IMG/VR virus record: IMGVR_UViG_3300029787_000248 | Location: 1-27,938 of that record | Origin: a virus | Reading direction: 5' to 3' (one strand) | DNA: 27,938 bases | Shown here: one piece after another, positions 4,951-12,690 of the stretch | How positions within the stretch are numbered: the first letter of the stretch is position 1 | How the letters are laid out: each line of letters opens with the position of its first letter | The notes under the pieces: generated by a model | Told to the model about the DNA's origin: nothing | Database searches by the model: none | What the model saw: only the letters and a program-made list of their open reading frames with translations | Position numbers and translations under genes: made by a program

Positions 4951-5211
4951 ATGAGTGAAGAATGGCAAAAAATATATAACGAAAGAGCGGTCAAGCACAA
5001 CAAGCGGGTGAAGTCGATTCGCGAGAGTCGTCTGCCGAAGGATTGTGTTGAGGCTCTTGATCAAGCGATCCGTGCAATGGATAGCCTACACTTTTCAATC
5101 AAAGAGAGTATCTGCAACAACCACAACTGCATCACTATGGACGACATGATTCAGCTTGGCACTGCGCTCAACCGGATGAAAGAGGAATTCCAGGAGAGGG
5201 AGTTGAAGTAA
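4951..5211 (+). CDS. Hypothetical early protein, 86 aa
   Basis: A helical, charged protein of unknown function with one CNNHNC motif near residue 54 that could bind a metal; this is weak evidence. A strong ribosome-binding site (AGGAGAG) precedes the ATG. Its TAA shares one base with the next ATG (TAATG). Confidence 0.7.
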   Translation: MSEEWQKIYNERAVKHNKRVKSIRESRLPKDCVEALDQAIRAMDSLHFSIKESICNNHNCITMDDMIQLGTALNRMKEEFQERELK

Positions 5212-5408
5212 TGCCCACGATTTATAAGATCCGTGATCGGCTAAACCAAACATCTAAGTTTGTGGAATCTTATCCAAGAGCGCGTAAAGCACTCTTGGAT
5301 AATCCAGACGCGATCATTGAGCAATTGGAATATCAATACAAGTGGCAGATAGTTGTGATGTTAGAAAACGCATATTTAGAGGGAGTAATAGATGAGCGAG
5401 ACAGGTAA
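5211..5408 (+). CDS. Hypothetical early protein, 65 aa
   Basis: A small, mostly helical protein of unknown family, basic at the start and acidic at the end. TAATG coupling to the previous gene and a 17-nt overlap with the next one support it as a member of the operon. Confidence 0.65.
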   Translation: MPTIYKIRDRLNQTSKFVESYPRARKALLDNPDAIIEQLEYQYKWQIVVMLENAYLEGVIDERDR

Positions 5409-5697
5409 CGAAATTTTGTGGCACGTTAGCACGTTGTCCGCAATTGCAGGTCCCATTGAAGCTGTATTTGAAGACGGCGCAGGGGTAGCCTGGGCAACCG
5501 AAGTTGGTGGCGATTGGTGGCTGCGGCTGTTCAAAAAAGACGAAGAGTTCTTGATTCATATGGACGACCGTTATGGGGATCGTCTCAAGATGATGACGGT
5601 CGCAGGGTACGCACAGCATTGTGCCGAAGACATGGAATACACCATCTGCAACTGGGACGAGTTTGTCGGAGACATGGAAGCAAGAGTGGCACATTAA
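5392..5697 (+). CDS. Hypothetical early protein, 101 aa
   Basis: An acidic, Trp-rich protein (GGDWWLRLF, NWDEF) of unknown function. GAGGG upstream and the 17-nt overlap with the previous gene place its start. Around its stop, AGTGGCACATTAA (5685-5697) is imperfectly repeated as AGTGGCGCGTTAA (5701-5713), a small tandem duplication in the spacer before the next gene. Confidence 0.65.
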   Translation: MSETGNEILWHVSTLSAIAGPIEAVFEDGAGVAWATEVGGDWWLRLFKKDEEFLIHMDDRYGDRLKMMTVAGYAQHCAEDMEYTICNWDEFVGDMEARVAH

Positions 5698-5725
5698 AAA
5701 AGTGGCGCGTTAAGAGGAAACAACA

Positions 5726-5899
5726 ATGAGCAAGATGGGTGATTGGGTACTTGAGCTTGAGATGGACAAGGTTCATCTGACGAGGGAGCAGTTCGCTGCC
5801 AAACACGGACACATGTTTGTGTACATTTACGATGAACAACTTGGTGTTGTATCACAACCTTGTGTAGAATATTCAGAAGAAACTAAAGGAGAAAATTAA
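5726..5899 (+). CDS. Hypothetical early protein, 57 aa
   Basis: A small acidic unknown protein beginning MSKMGDWVLELEMD. AGAGG precedes the ATG, and its stop overlaps the next start by one base. Its coding sequence contains ACACATGTTT (5809-5818), the same 10-mer as the third operator-like site upstream of this operon (read inversely at 2115-2124). Confidence 0.6.
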   Translation: MSKMGDWVLELEMDKVHLTREQFAAKHGHMFVYIYDEQLGVVSQPCVEYSEETKGEN

Positions 5900-6078
5900 T
5901 GCCTAAGAAAGCACAGAAACCTGCGTTTGATAGGACGCAATTTACAACTATTTCCATACCGAACGATATATATCTTAAACTAAAAGAACTGGCTGACGCA
6001 GAGGATCGCAAGATCAGCCGCCAAGTAACTAGGTATATACTCAAGGCGTATGAAGAAAGAAGCACAACCACTGCATGA
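5899..6078 (+). CDS. Ribbon-helix-helix DNA-binding protein (Arc/CopG-like)
   Basis: A 59-aa protein with the ribbon-helix-helix layout: a short basic arm, a beta strand FTTISIP, helix NDIYLKLKELADAE, and a second helix starting SRQVTRYILKAYEE. Such proteins bind palindromic DNA as dimers with the strand in the major groove. AGGAG precedes the ATG, which shares one base with the previous stop. A natural hypothesis is that it autoregulates this operon through the ACACATGT sites at 2045-2124. Confidence 0.7.
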   Translation: MPKKAQKPAFDRTQFTTISIPNDIYLKLKELADAEDRKISRQVTRYILKAYEERSTTTA

Positions 6079-6251
6079 GCCAGATCATAATCGATCTGGC
6101 AAAGGAAGCGGGAATAGCTCACCTTCCTCTAATGGAAAAAATCAGAGGAAGGAGTTTCCTCGCGAACATGGAACAACTGACAATGTTCGCGAAGCTCGTT
6201 GCAAGGACAGCGAGAGAAGACGAAAGAAAGAAATTGAAAGGCTCAATCTGA
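6075..6251 (+). CDS. Small phage protein, 58 aa
   Basis: Chosen over a longer reading frame in another phase (6050-6280) because its ATG makes an ATGA overlap with the regulator gene, like most junctions here. Its sequence (LAKEAGI at the start, then LEQ-like MEQLTMFAKLVARTAREDE) resembles very common small phage proteins of the form EAGF...L--FA-LVR--ERE. Function unknown. It is the last gene of the operon; only 25 nt separate it from a convergent gene, with no terminator visible. Confidence 0.6.
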   Translation: MSQIIIDLAKEAGIAHLPLMEKIRGRSFLANMEQLTMFAKLVARTAREDERKKLKGSI

Positions 6252-6276
6252 TGAACCGTATTTGGAACGGAGAGGA

Positions 6277-6516
6277 TTAGTCTTTAGTCTTTGCCCAGGA
6301 ACACATCCCCTTCTTTTCCCTAAAGTCCGTCACCTTGATCTGACGACGTTTGCTATCTCTTTTACTACCAATCAAGTCAAGCAGCAGAGCCTTGCACACT
6401 TGCTGATTGAGACCTGTAATCTTTTCCATATCAGCAAGTGTGCGGTCCATGTCGCATCGTCCCATGGAATAGTTGTAAGCCAGTTCTAAAACCTGCTTGG
6501 TGTTATTTCCAACCAC
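6277..6516 (-). CDS. Hypothetical 79-aa protein downstream of the SNF2 helicase
   Basis: A small basic helical protein with several cysteines, family not recognised. The start is GTG at 6516 with GAGG about 10 nt upstream, inside the helicase gene (31-nt overlap), so it would be co-translated with the helicase. Its sequence of successive helices (LADMEKITGLNQQVCKALLL) could be a helix-turn-helix, but this is weak. Confidence 0.6.
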   Translation of the reverse strand: MVGNNTKQVLELAYNYSMGRCDMDRTLADMEKITGLNQQVCKALLLDLIGSKRDSKRRQIKVTDFREKKGMCSWAKTKD

Positions 6517-7964
6517 TTTCGAGCTTCCTCTTTCAGGACTTTCGCGCCAAGATCGATTTTGTTACGAAGAGCCCTGACAATTGTTTCATCGATTGTGTTA
6601 TTCGTAATCAGGTCAATGTAGGTTACAGGGTTCTTTTGTCCGATACGATGACAGCGATCCTCCGATTGGATCCGTGTTTCAAGATTAAAGTCATTCGCAT
6701 AGTAAACCACGGTGTTCGCTTCAGTTAGTGTTAGACCGTATCCGGCTGTCTGCGGGTTACCAATGAAGAACCGCAGTCTCGAATCAGGGTCTTGGAATTC
6801 AGTCACAATGTCCTGACGCTCAGAGTCGGGGGTGCTACCATAATAACAAGTCACTTGATTAGGAAACTTTTTCGATAAACTTTCCTGTAATTTTTGAATG
6901 TCGTTCCTGAACCGTGACCAGATCAACATTTTACCTTCAGTCTCTTCTGCGATATCCAACACAGCTTGAATGCGTTTGGTATCAACCTGAATCAAGTCAC
7001 CGTTGTCCGTGACTAGATGACCTGATAACACCTGTTGCAGCCGAAGCATCTGTGTCAGTACGTTGTGGGTCGTGATCAGTTCTCCGTTGTTCAACATAGT
7101 CAGAGCATGTTCTCTGATTTCGTTATACATCCGCAGTTGCTGTTCGGTCATAGAGATGTAGCGCATGGTATAAGACTTCTCTGGTAGATCGAGACAATCT
7201 TTTTTCAACACTCTGAAACTAAACTGGTTGACCTTGTACGACAGTTCCTCCAAGTTTCGGAACCCAACAATCTCTTGAAAGGTATGCGCTCCCATACTGC
7301 GGCGGTGCAGAATCGCGTAGTGGTTTTGATAAGCATAGAAACTGTCAAAGCCAAGAAGATTTGGAGCGAGAAACTCTGCCTGTGAATACAGATCCATAGG
7401 TGAGCGGGTAATAGGCGATCCGGTCAATGCTCTGCGATACTTAAACTCATGTGCAATCTTCAACAGAGCCTTGGTTCGTTTCGCCTGGTGGTTTTTGATC
7501 GTGGTGCTTTCATCGATCACAATCATCCCTGTTCTACCAAACCGTTGAGCCAACCATTTCCCTGCTGCTTGACCTTTAGCAGTGGAGAACGCTTCAACAT
7601 TCATTACAAAGATTGTGAGCCCGTCAAAGTTATCTTTGACTGACTGCATCTCTTCCTTCTGCTTTTTGTTTGCACCGGCAACCCAACGAATCGTTCGGTA
7701 CGGGATGTCTTCAGGTAGATGTTCGGGTATCTCTTTGGTGACCCAGTTGCGGTACACACCCTTGGGTGCAATGATTAGTGCAAAGTTGCACTTGTCTTCG
7801 ACAGCCAACGTTCCCAGGTTATCGAGCAGTGTTTTACTTTTGCCCGTACCCATTTCCATGAAGAAGGCAAACGCGGTACGATCTCCAGCCATATCCATAG
7901 CATCTTGTTGATGCTTATATGGCTCAGTCTTAAAGACATATTTTCTTTTTTTCTTGACAGACAT
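6486..7964 (-). CDS. SNF2-like superfamily 2 DNA helicase/translocase
   Basis: A 492-aa ATP-dependent DNA translocase. Motifs in order: Gln19 of the Q-like motif (YKHQQDAM), Walker A MGTGKS with Lys42, motif II DEST (151-154), motif III TGSP (181-184), then the second RecA domain with GYGLTLTEA near 408-416 and motif VI RCHRIGQ (437-443). This composition is typical of phage SNF2-family enzymes linked to replication, recombination or repair. GGAGG lies 5 nt before the ATG. It is transcribed away from the rightward replication operon, from a shared control region (7965-8058). Confidence 0.92.
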   Translation of the reverse strand: MSVKKKRKYVFKTEPYKHQQDAMDMAGDRTAFAFFMEMGTGKSKTLLDNLGTLAVEDKCNFALIIAPKGVYRNWVTKEIPEHLPEDIPYRTIRWVAGANKKQKEEMQSVKDNFDGLTIFVMNVEAFSTAKGQAAGKWLAQRFGRTGMIVIDESTTIKNHQAKRTKALLKIAHEFKYRRALTGSPITRSPMDLYSQAEFLAPNLLGFDSFYAYQNHYAILHRRSMGAHTFQEIVGFRNLEELSYKVNQFSFRVLKKDCLDLPEKSYTMRYISMTEQQLRMYNEIREHALTMLNNGELITTHNVLTQMLRLQQVLSGHLVTDNGDLIQVDTKRIQAVLDIAEETEGKMLIWSRFRNDIQKLQESLSKKFPNQVTCYYGSTPDSERQDIVTEFQDPDSRLRFFIGNPQTAGYGLTLTEANTVVYYANDFNLETRIQSEDRCHRIGQKNPVTYIDLITNNTIDETIVRALRNKIDLGAKVLKEEARKWLEITPSRF

Positions 7965-7994
7965 TTTTCCTCCAGTTACTGTCTACTGTGTCAA

Positions 7995-8025
7995 ATACAT
8001 TAACATATGTTTTGATACATTCAAA
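7995..8025. promoter_or_regulatory. Divergent control region between SNF2 helicase and replication operon
   Basis: The 94-nt spacer holds the palindrome AACATATGTT (8002-8011), the inverted repeat TTTGA-TACAT-TCAAA (8011-8025) and two ATACATT direct repeats (7995-8001, 8015-8021). A leftward promoter TTGAAT(16)TAATGT fits at 8024-7997. The palindromes overlap it, so a dimeric regulator could switch the two operons together. The rightward promoter is not clear. Confidence 0.45.
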
Positions 8026-8058
8026 CTCATAACCAAAACCTGAAGAGGAGAAACTGGA

Positions 8059-8628
8059 ATGAATGAGTTTTTTGAAGACATGATCGATGCAGCAGCAGAG
8101 CTATCGAGTGTAGACACTGAAAGCACAAAGACATTGTCTGGTGTTGTCAGACAACTCGAAAGTGTTCTGTCAGAAGTTGATCAAGCAGAAGAACATCTCA
8201 AGCGATTAAAGCAAGAGCGATTGAGATTATCTCAAGATGTAATTCCTTCTTTAATGGAAGAGATGGATGTCAATAGGATCGATGTTGGCGAAGGCGAACA
8301 TAAAGTATCCGTTTCTATCAAACCTTTTATCTCAGCCTCGATTCCTGTTGCAAATAAGGAACGAGCGTATGAGTGGTTAAGGGAGCATAACTGTGATCAC
8401 ATCATCAAAAACGATGTCATTATTTCTTTTGATCGTAAAAAGGATGCCCAGGCAAGCAAATTAATGCTTGAACTCGAGAACAAGGGTTATCACCCTGAAG
8501 CTAAAACACACATACATGCCCAGACTTTAAAAGGATTTATTCGAGAGCGTGTAGAAAACGGGAAACCAATTGACCTTGAATTGTTCGGGGCATTCGTTGG
8601 TAAAACCGCAGAGATAAAGAGGAAGTAA
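8059..8628 (+). CDS. Conserved-type phage replication-module protein, coiled coil, 189 aa
   Basis: First gene of the rightward replication operon. An N-terminal helical region includes a coiled coil at about residues 25-65 (VRQLESVLSEVDQAEEHLKR), followed by a compact domain with strands around KVSVSIKPFISASIP and a C-terminal part with HAQTLKGFIRER. I have the impression of a recurrent phage protein found next to SSB-like genes, but I cannot name it. AGGAG is 10 nt before the ATG. The next gene follows after 2 nt, so they are probably co-translated. A DNA-binding or nuclease-inhibitor (Gam-like) role is possible but unsupported by any motif. Confidence 0.75.
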   Translation: MNEFFEDMIDAAAELSSVDTESTKTLSGVVRQLESVLSEVDQAEEHLKRLKQERLRLSQDVIPSLMEEMDVNRIDVGEGEHKVSVSIKPFISASIPVANKERAYEWLREHNCDHIIKNDVIISFDRKKDAQASKLMLELENKGYHPEAKTHIHAQTLKGFIRERVENGKPIDLELFGAFVGKTAEIKRK

Positions 8629-8630
8629 CA

Positions 8631-9407
8631 ATGAGTAAACAAGTAAAAAAAGCAGACAACAATCTGCCATCGACAGATGTGATGGACTTATTCACATCGC
8701 ATGAGGGCGAGGGCCTGGACTATGATACGTCTGAGCTGCAAATTCCTTTCATCAGAATAATTCAGGCTCTGTCTCCTGAGATCAACAAAAGAGACCCGAA
8801 GTTTATAGACGGTGCTTCAAATGGAGACATCTTTAACAACGTCACCGGTCAATATTTCAATGGCGAAGAGGGGATAGTTGTTATTCCATGCTATCAAGAG
8901 ACAAAGTATTTGAAATTTACACCTCGTGACAGTGGTGGAGGTTTTCTTGGTGAGATAGCAAAGGGTGATCCAGAGATAGCAAAGGCTGTCAGAACTGGTG
9001 CTAAAGAAATTTTACCGGACGGTAATGAACTGGTTAAGTCTGATCAACACTATTGTTTAGTTTTAGCTTCTGATGGCATCCCTAGTTTTGGGATCGTTGA
9101 TATGAAGTCGTCACAACTTAAAGTATCCAAGCGTTGGAAGACACAAATTAGCATGCTGACAAAAGAGGTTAACGGTCAACTGAAGAGACCACCAATCTTT
9201 CTCACCATGTGGAAGTTATCGACTGTTGAGGAACGAAATGACCAAGGTGCATGGTTTAACTGGTCAATCGCCAATGCCGGTCATGTAGAGAATAAAGAGA
9301 TAGCTAACATGGCTTTAAATTTCCGTAAGTCTGTGATGTCGGGCGAGGCGAAAGCCGTTGCTGAAGACGTAGTAACAGAGCCAGCTGAACAACACTCAGC
9401 GTTTTAA
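8631..9407 (+). CDS. Putative SSB-like phage protein, 258 aa
   Basis: A protein of about 260 residues rich in beta-strand patterns (LQIPFIRIIQALSPEI, EGIVVIPCYQETKYLKF, FLTMWKLSTVE). Position between the coiled-coil protein and primase, and an acidic C-terminal tail ending in Phe (AEDVVTEPAEQHSAF), resemble phage single-stranded DNA-binding proteins such as T7 gp2.5 in general style. No clear sequence match can be claimed. It starts 2 nt after the previous stop in the context GTAACAATGAGTAA and is followed by an intrinsic terminator. Confidence 0.7.
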   Translation: MSKQVKKADNNLPSTDVMDLFTSHEGEGLDYDTSELQIPFIRIIQALSPEINKRDPKFIDGASNGDIFNNVTGQYFNGEEGIVVIPCYQETKYLKFTPRDSGGGFLGEIAKGDPEIAKAVRTGAKEILPDGNELVKSDQHYCLVLASDGIPSFGIVDMKSSQLKVSKRWKTQISMLTKEVNGQLKRPPIFLTMWKLSTVEERNDQGAWFNWSIANAGHVENKEIANMALNFRKSVMSGEAKAVAEDVVTEPAEQHSAF

Positions 9408-9411
9408 ATAT

Positions 9412-9458
9412 TAGGACACGGACGGAAAGCTACCTTTCTTTTCGTGTCCTATTTTTTT
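9412..9458 (+). terminator. Intrinsic terminator inside the replication operon
   Basis: TAGGACACG (9412-9420) and CGTGTCCTA (9443-9451) form a 9-bp stem, extended by an inner GAAAG-CTAC-CTTTC hairpin (9425-9438), and are followed by seven T (9452-9458). The next gene starts only 13 nt later, with no room for a promoter after the terminator. Expression of primase and the genes after it therefore depends on read-through, antitermination or a promoter inside the upstream gene. Confidence 0.85.
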
Positions 9459-9471
9459 CACGGAATATTTT

Positions 9472-10998
9472 ATGTCGGATGTTGAACAGTTTTTATCCCT
9501 GTTCCAAGGATCGAACACGGGATACGGCAAAACAATAATAGGAAGCAAAAGACGCAACGGAAAACAAGAAGCTAGATGTTACACAGTTCGAGAATGTCTT
9601 ACTGTTGAAGTTATGGCACAGCATTTAGAAGGTGAGACCAGTGTTGGTGCAATCCCAATAGATGAAAGAAACAACTGTAGGTTTGGCGCGATAGACATTG
9701 ATGACTATCCAATTGACCACAGTGAACTGGTCAAGAAGTTAAACAAGTTTCAGTTGCCGTTGGCCGTGTGCCGATCTAAATCGGGCGGGGCTCACCTATA
9801 TATGTTCTTTGTTGAATGGTTTCCCGCCTCTGAGGTACGCGAGTATCTAGCAGAGATTGCTGCATTGATAGGACATGCAGGGTGCGAGGTCTTTCCTAAA
9901 CAGGACAAGATTCTTTCGGATCGTGGAGATCTTGGTAACTTCATTAACCTGCCATACTTTGACCAAGAGAATACGCTCAGATACATGGTCGATAAGAAGG
10001 GCAACGCGGTTGGGTTTAAAGAGTTTCTACGTTGGACTTCCAAAAACAAAGTAAAACTTACTGATCTGGACAATCTTCTTGCTAGACCAGAAGAATCCCC
10101 TTATGGAGATGCTACTCCATGCCTGGAGTGCATGTTAAACGACGGCATACCAAAAGGGCAGCGAAACATGACCATGTTTCAAACAGGAACCTATCTTAAA
10201 CAGAAGTTTCCAGAAGGCTGGCAGAAGGAGATGGAAGCTGTTAACCAAACCACTTTTTATCCACCGTTGCCAGCTATTGAGGTTGTTCAGATACAAGAAC
10301 AACATGAAAAAAAAGATTACCAATACATTTGTAACCAAGAGCCCTTTAAATCTTACTGTAATAGGGAACTTTGTAAGACAAGAAAATACGGTATCGGCAG
10401 TGGTAAAGGAGACGAGAAGCCAAAGATCAGTGGACTGACGATTCTATTGTCAGAGCCCAGGCTATACTTTTTAGACGTTGCTGGTAAACGTCTGGAGATA
10501 ACGACAGAGCAATTACAAATTCAAATGCAGTTCCAGCGTCAATGCATGGAGCAACTTAATTATATGCCACCCGCACAGAAGGCCAACGAATGGCAATCAC
10601 TGGTCAACGATCTTTTACAAAATGCCACACAGATAGAGGTGCCTGAAGAACTAACACTTGGAGGGCAGTTTAAAGAACTGATTAAACAGTTCTGCACGTC
10701 CAGGATTCGAGCAATGTCTCCCGAAGAGATGGAGATGGGTAGACCCTGGACAGACAAGAATAAAACCTATTTCAAACTCAAAGGTATACAGGACTATTTA
10801 ATAAACCAAGGGTTCTCAAAATTAAACCGGCCACAGATACAGCAACGACTCAAGGATTTGGGTGGGGACTTTCACGGAGTGTATCGATACAAAGACGAGT
10901 CCGATAAATGGAAGGGTGTCCGAGTTTGGTGGGTACCTGAGTTTGAATACGAAGAAATAAGTTTACCAGAAGGAGATGAATATGAAGCCCCGTTCTGA
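9472..10998 (+). CDS. Archaeo-eukaryotic-type primase (AEP/PrimPol, TOTE-primase-like)
   Basis: A 508-aa primase predicted to start DNA synthesis for the polymerase downstream. The catalytic AEP core is visible: FGAIDIDD with Asp75 and Asp77, then SKSGGAHLYMF with Ser104 and His108, and GNFINLPYF (155-163). A PriCT-like region follows with CLEC (217-220) and GIPKGQRN. A Cys cluster (287, 296, 301) may bind zinc or an iron-sulfur cluster. The C-terminal ~90 residues look like a winged helix. The pattern resembles primases of TOTE-type elements and marine phages. The ribosome-binding site is weak (GGAA), consistent with low expression after a terminator. Its 3' end overlaps the next gene. Confidence 0.85.
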   Translation: MSDVEQFLSLFQGSNTGYGKTIIGSKRRNGKQEARCYTVRECLTVEVMAQHLEGETSVGAIPIDERNNCRFGAIDIDDYPIDHSELVKKLNKFQLPLAVCRSKSGGAHLYMFFVEWFPASEVREYLAEIAALIGHAGCEVFPKQDKILSDRGDLGNFINLPYFDQENTLRYMVDKKGNAVGFKEFLRWTSKNKVKLTDLDNLLARPEESPYGDATPCLECMLNDGIPKGQRNMTMFQTGTYLKQKFPEGWQKEMEAVNQTTFYPPLPAIEVVQIQEQHEKKDYQYICNQEPFKSYCNRELCKTRKYGIGSGKGDEKPKISGLTILLSEPRLYFLDVAGKRLEITTEQLQIQMQFQRQCMEQLNYMPPAQKANEWQSLVNDLLQNATQIEVPEELTLGGQFKELIKQFCTSRIRAMSPEEMEMGRPWTDKNKTYFKLKGIQDYLINQGFSKLNRPQIQQRLKDLGGDFHGVYRYKDESDKWKGVRVWWVPEFEYEEISLPEGDEYEAPF

Positions 10999-11170
10999 AG
11001 ATCGAATGTTAAAGGTTTCAGAACTAGCAGAGTTTCTTGGAGTGGCACCACCGACTATCTACAAGTGGGTAGACGAGGACAATCTTCCGAAGCCCTATCA
11101 GATAGGTGAGGCTGCGGTGCGGTGGAGACTGAGTGAAATAGAAACTTGGCTAGAAGAGAAAAGACGATGA
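10982..11170 (+). CDS. AlpA/excisionase-type helix-turn-helix protein
   Basis: A 62-aa MerR-like winged helix-turn-helix of the AlpA/HTH_17 type: LKVSELAEFLGVAPPTIYKW followed by a wing (QIGEAAVRWRLSEIETWLEE). Such proteins act as excisionase accessory factors or as transcriptional regulators. ATG 10982 is preferred over ATG 10976 because AGGAG (10971-10975) then has a 6-nt spacing. It overlaps the primase end and is joined to the helicase by ATGA, so it is co-expressed with replication genes. No integrase is in the window. Confidence 0.75.
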   Translation: MKPRSEDRMLKVSELAEFLGVAPPTIYKWVDEDNLPKPYQIGEAAVRWRLSEIETWLEEKRR

Positions 11171-12690
11171 CAGAGCAGTTAATCTTTGGTCCTCCAGGGT
11201 GTGGTAAAACACACACACTCATGGAGATTATTCGTAATGAACTCAATGCGGGGACCTCACCGGATAGGATCGGCTTTGTTTCTTTTTCCAGAAAGGCGGT
11301 TAGTGAAGCAAGAGAACGCGCCGGTGCTGCTTTTAATTTGACTGAAAAAGATACGCCGTACTTTCGTACCTTGCATTCATTAGGCTTTAAATGGCTGGGC
11401 ATGAAGACGACTCAGATGATTAACGCCTACGATCTTGCAAAGATTGGTAAAGATATGGGCTTGTTTTTTGATAATAGAGATGTGTTTGATGAAGATGGTT
11501 TGATGATGCAGTCTGCCAGAGAAGGCAACAAATACATGACCATAATTCATCGTGCTGCTATGAGACGGGTCTCTTTAGATAAGGAATTCAACTTAACGGG
11601 AGATTACAGATTACATTTTCCAATACTTGTAAAACTGTCTAAGTTGTACAACTCGTACAAAGAAGAAACCGGTAAGCATGATTTTACGGACATGATTAAG
11701 TTGATGGTGGAGCAGGGTACGGCTCCGATGTTGGACTTACTGATTGTTGATGAAGCACAGGATCTTACCCCGTTGCAGTGGGAGCAGGTTAAGTTACTGC
11801 GTAACAATGCCAAACGTATCTATTACGCAGGTGATGATGACCAAGCAATTTTTAAATACACGGGTGTGGACATTCGCTGCATGTTAAACGTCTGCAATGA
11901 TTTAAAAATATTAGAACAATCTTATCGAGTGCCCAGAGCGGTGCATCGTCTAGCTAATAGAATCTCTTCAATGATAGGAACCCGTAAAGTTAAAAACTGG
12001 GAACCCACAAACCACGATGGATCTATTCGACATTACATTAGTATCGATCAGATCGACATGGATGAAGGGTCTTGGACAGTGATGGCAAGAACAACCAAAA
12101 ACCTAAGAGTATTAGGGGATAACCTAAAAGCAATGGGTATCTTGTACAAGATCAACGACAGTTTGTCCTTCAATGAAAAACTTTTAAGATCGATTAACCT
12201 TTGGAAAGAATTACAGGCTGGTGAGTTTATTTCTGTAGAAGAGGCTGAACTCTTGTATTCACATCTACCAAAGCGTGGAGAAGGGGCAATGGTTAAGTAT
12301 GGTATGGCTAAGACACTTAAAGAAATAGACTCTGAAAAATCTCTAACATACAACGATTTGGTTGAGGATCATGGGTTGTTGGCAAATAAAGAATTAGTTG
12401 CAGAAAAACTATTGCGTATCTCAGAAGAGGATTTGAGATACCTTAATGCGATTCGTAGAAGAGGTAAGATATCCACAGACCCATCCATAAAACTATCAAC
12501 TATCCACAGGATGAAGGGTGGAGAAGACGACAATATTGTATTGTTAGACGATATGGGTTATTTGCCATACAAAAATTATGTAGAAGGTAACCCAGATGAC
12601 GAGCATCGAGTTTTTTACACAGCCGTAACTAGAACAAGACAGAACCTACACATCGTGCAAACGGGTTCTAGACACAGGTATCCACTATGA
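11167..12690 (+). CDS. UvrD/Rep-like superfamily 1 DNA helicase
   Basis: A 507-aa 3'-5'-type SF1A helicase. Walker A GPPGCGKT (residues 8-15), Walker B LLIVDEAQD, motif III YYAGDDDQAIFKY, motif IV EQSYRVP, motif V STIHRMKGGE and motif VI FYTAVTRTR are all present in order. It is shorter than bacterial UvrD (about 720 aa), in line with phage forms that lack parts of the 1B/2B insertions. The start at 11167 makes an ATGA overlap with the HTH gene. It probably unwinds DNA at the fork for the polymerase encoded two genes later. Confidence 0.92.
   Translation: MTEQLIFGPPGCGKTHTLMEIIRNELNAGTSPDRIGFVSFSRKAVSEARERAGAAFNLTEKDTPYFRTLHSLGFKWLGMKTTQMINAYDLAKIGKDMGLFFDNRDVFDEDGLMMQSAREGNKYMTIIHRAAMRRVSLDKEFNLTGDYRLHFPILVKLSKLYNSYKEETGKHDFTDMIKLMVEQGTAPMLDLLIVDEAQDLTPLQWEQVKLLRNNAKRIYYAGDDDQAIFKYTGVDIRCMLNVCNDLKILEQSYRVPRAVHRLANRISSMIGTRKVKNWEPTNHDGSIRHYISIDQIDMDEGSWTVMARTTKNLRVLGDNLKAMGILYKINDSLSFNEKLLRSINLWKELQAGEFISVEEAELLYSHLPKRGEGAMVKYGMAKTLKEIDSEKSLTYNDLVEDHGLLANKELVAEKLLRISEEDLRYLNAIRRRGKISTDPSIKLSTIHRMKGGEDDNIVLLDDMGYLPYKNYVEGNPDDEHRVFYTAVTRTRQNLHIVQTGSRHRYPL

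Noticed and set aside
6050-6280. 76-aa rightward reading frame
   Set aside because: It overlaps the RHH gene in another phase without a good start. The 58-aa frame at 6075-6251 has the ATGA junction and a phage-like sequence.
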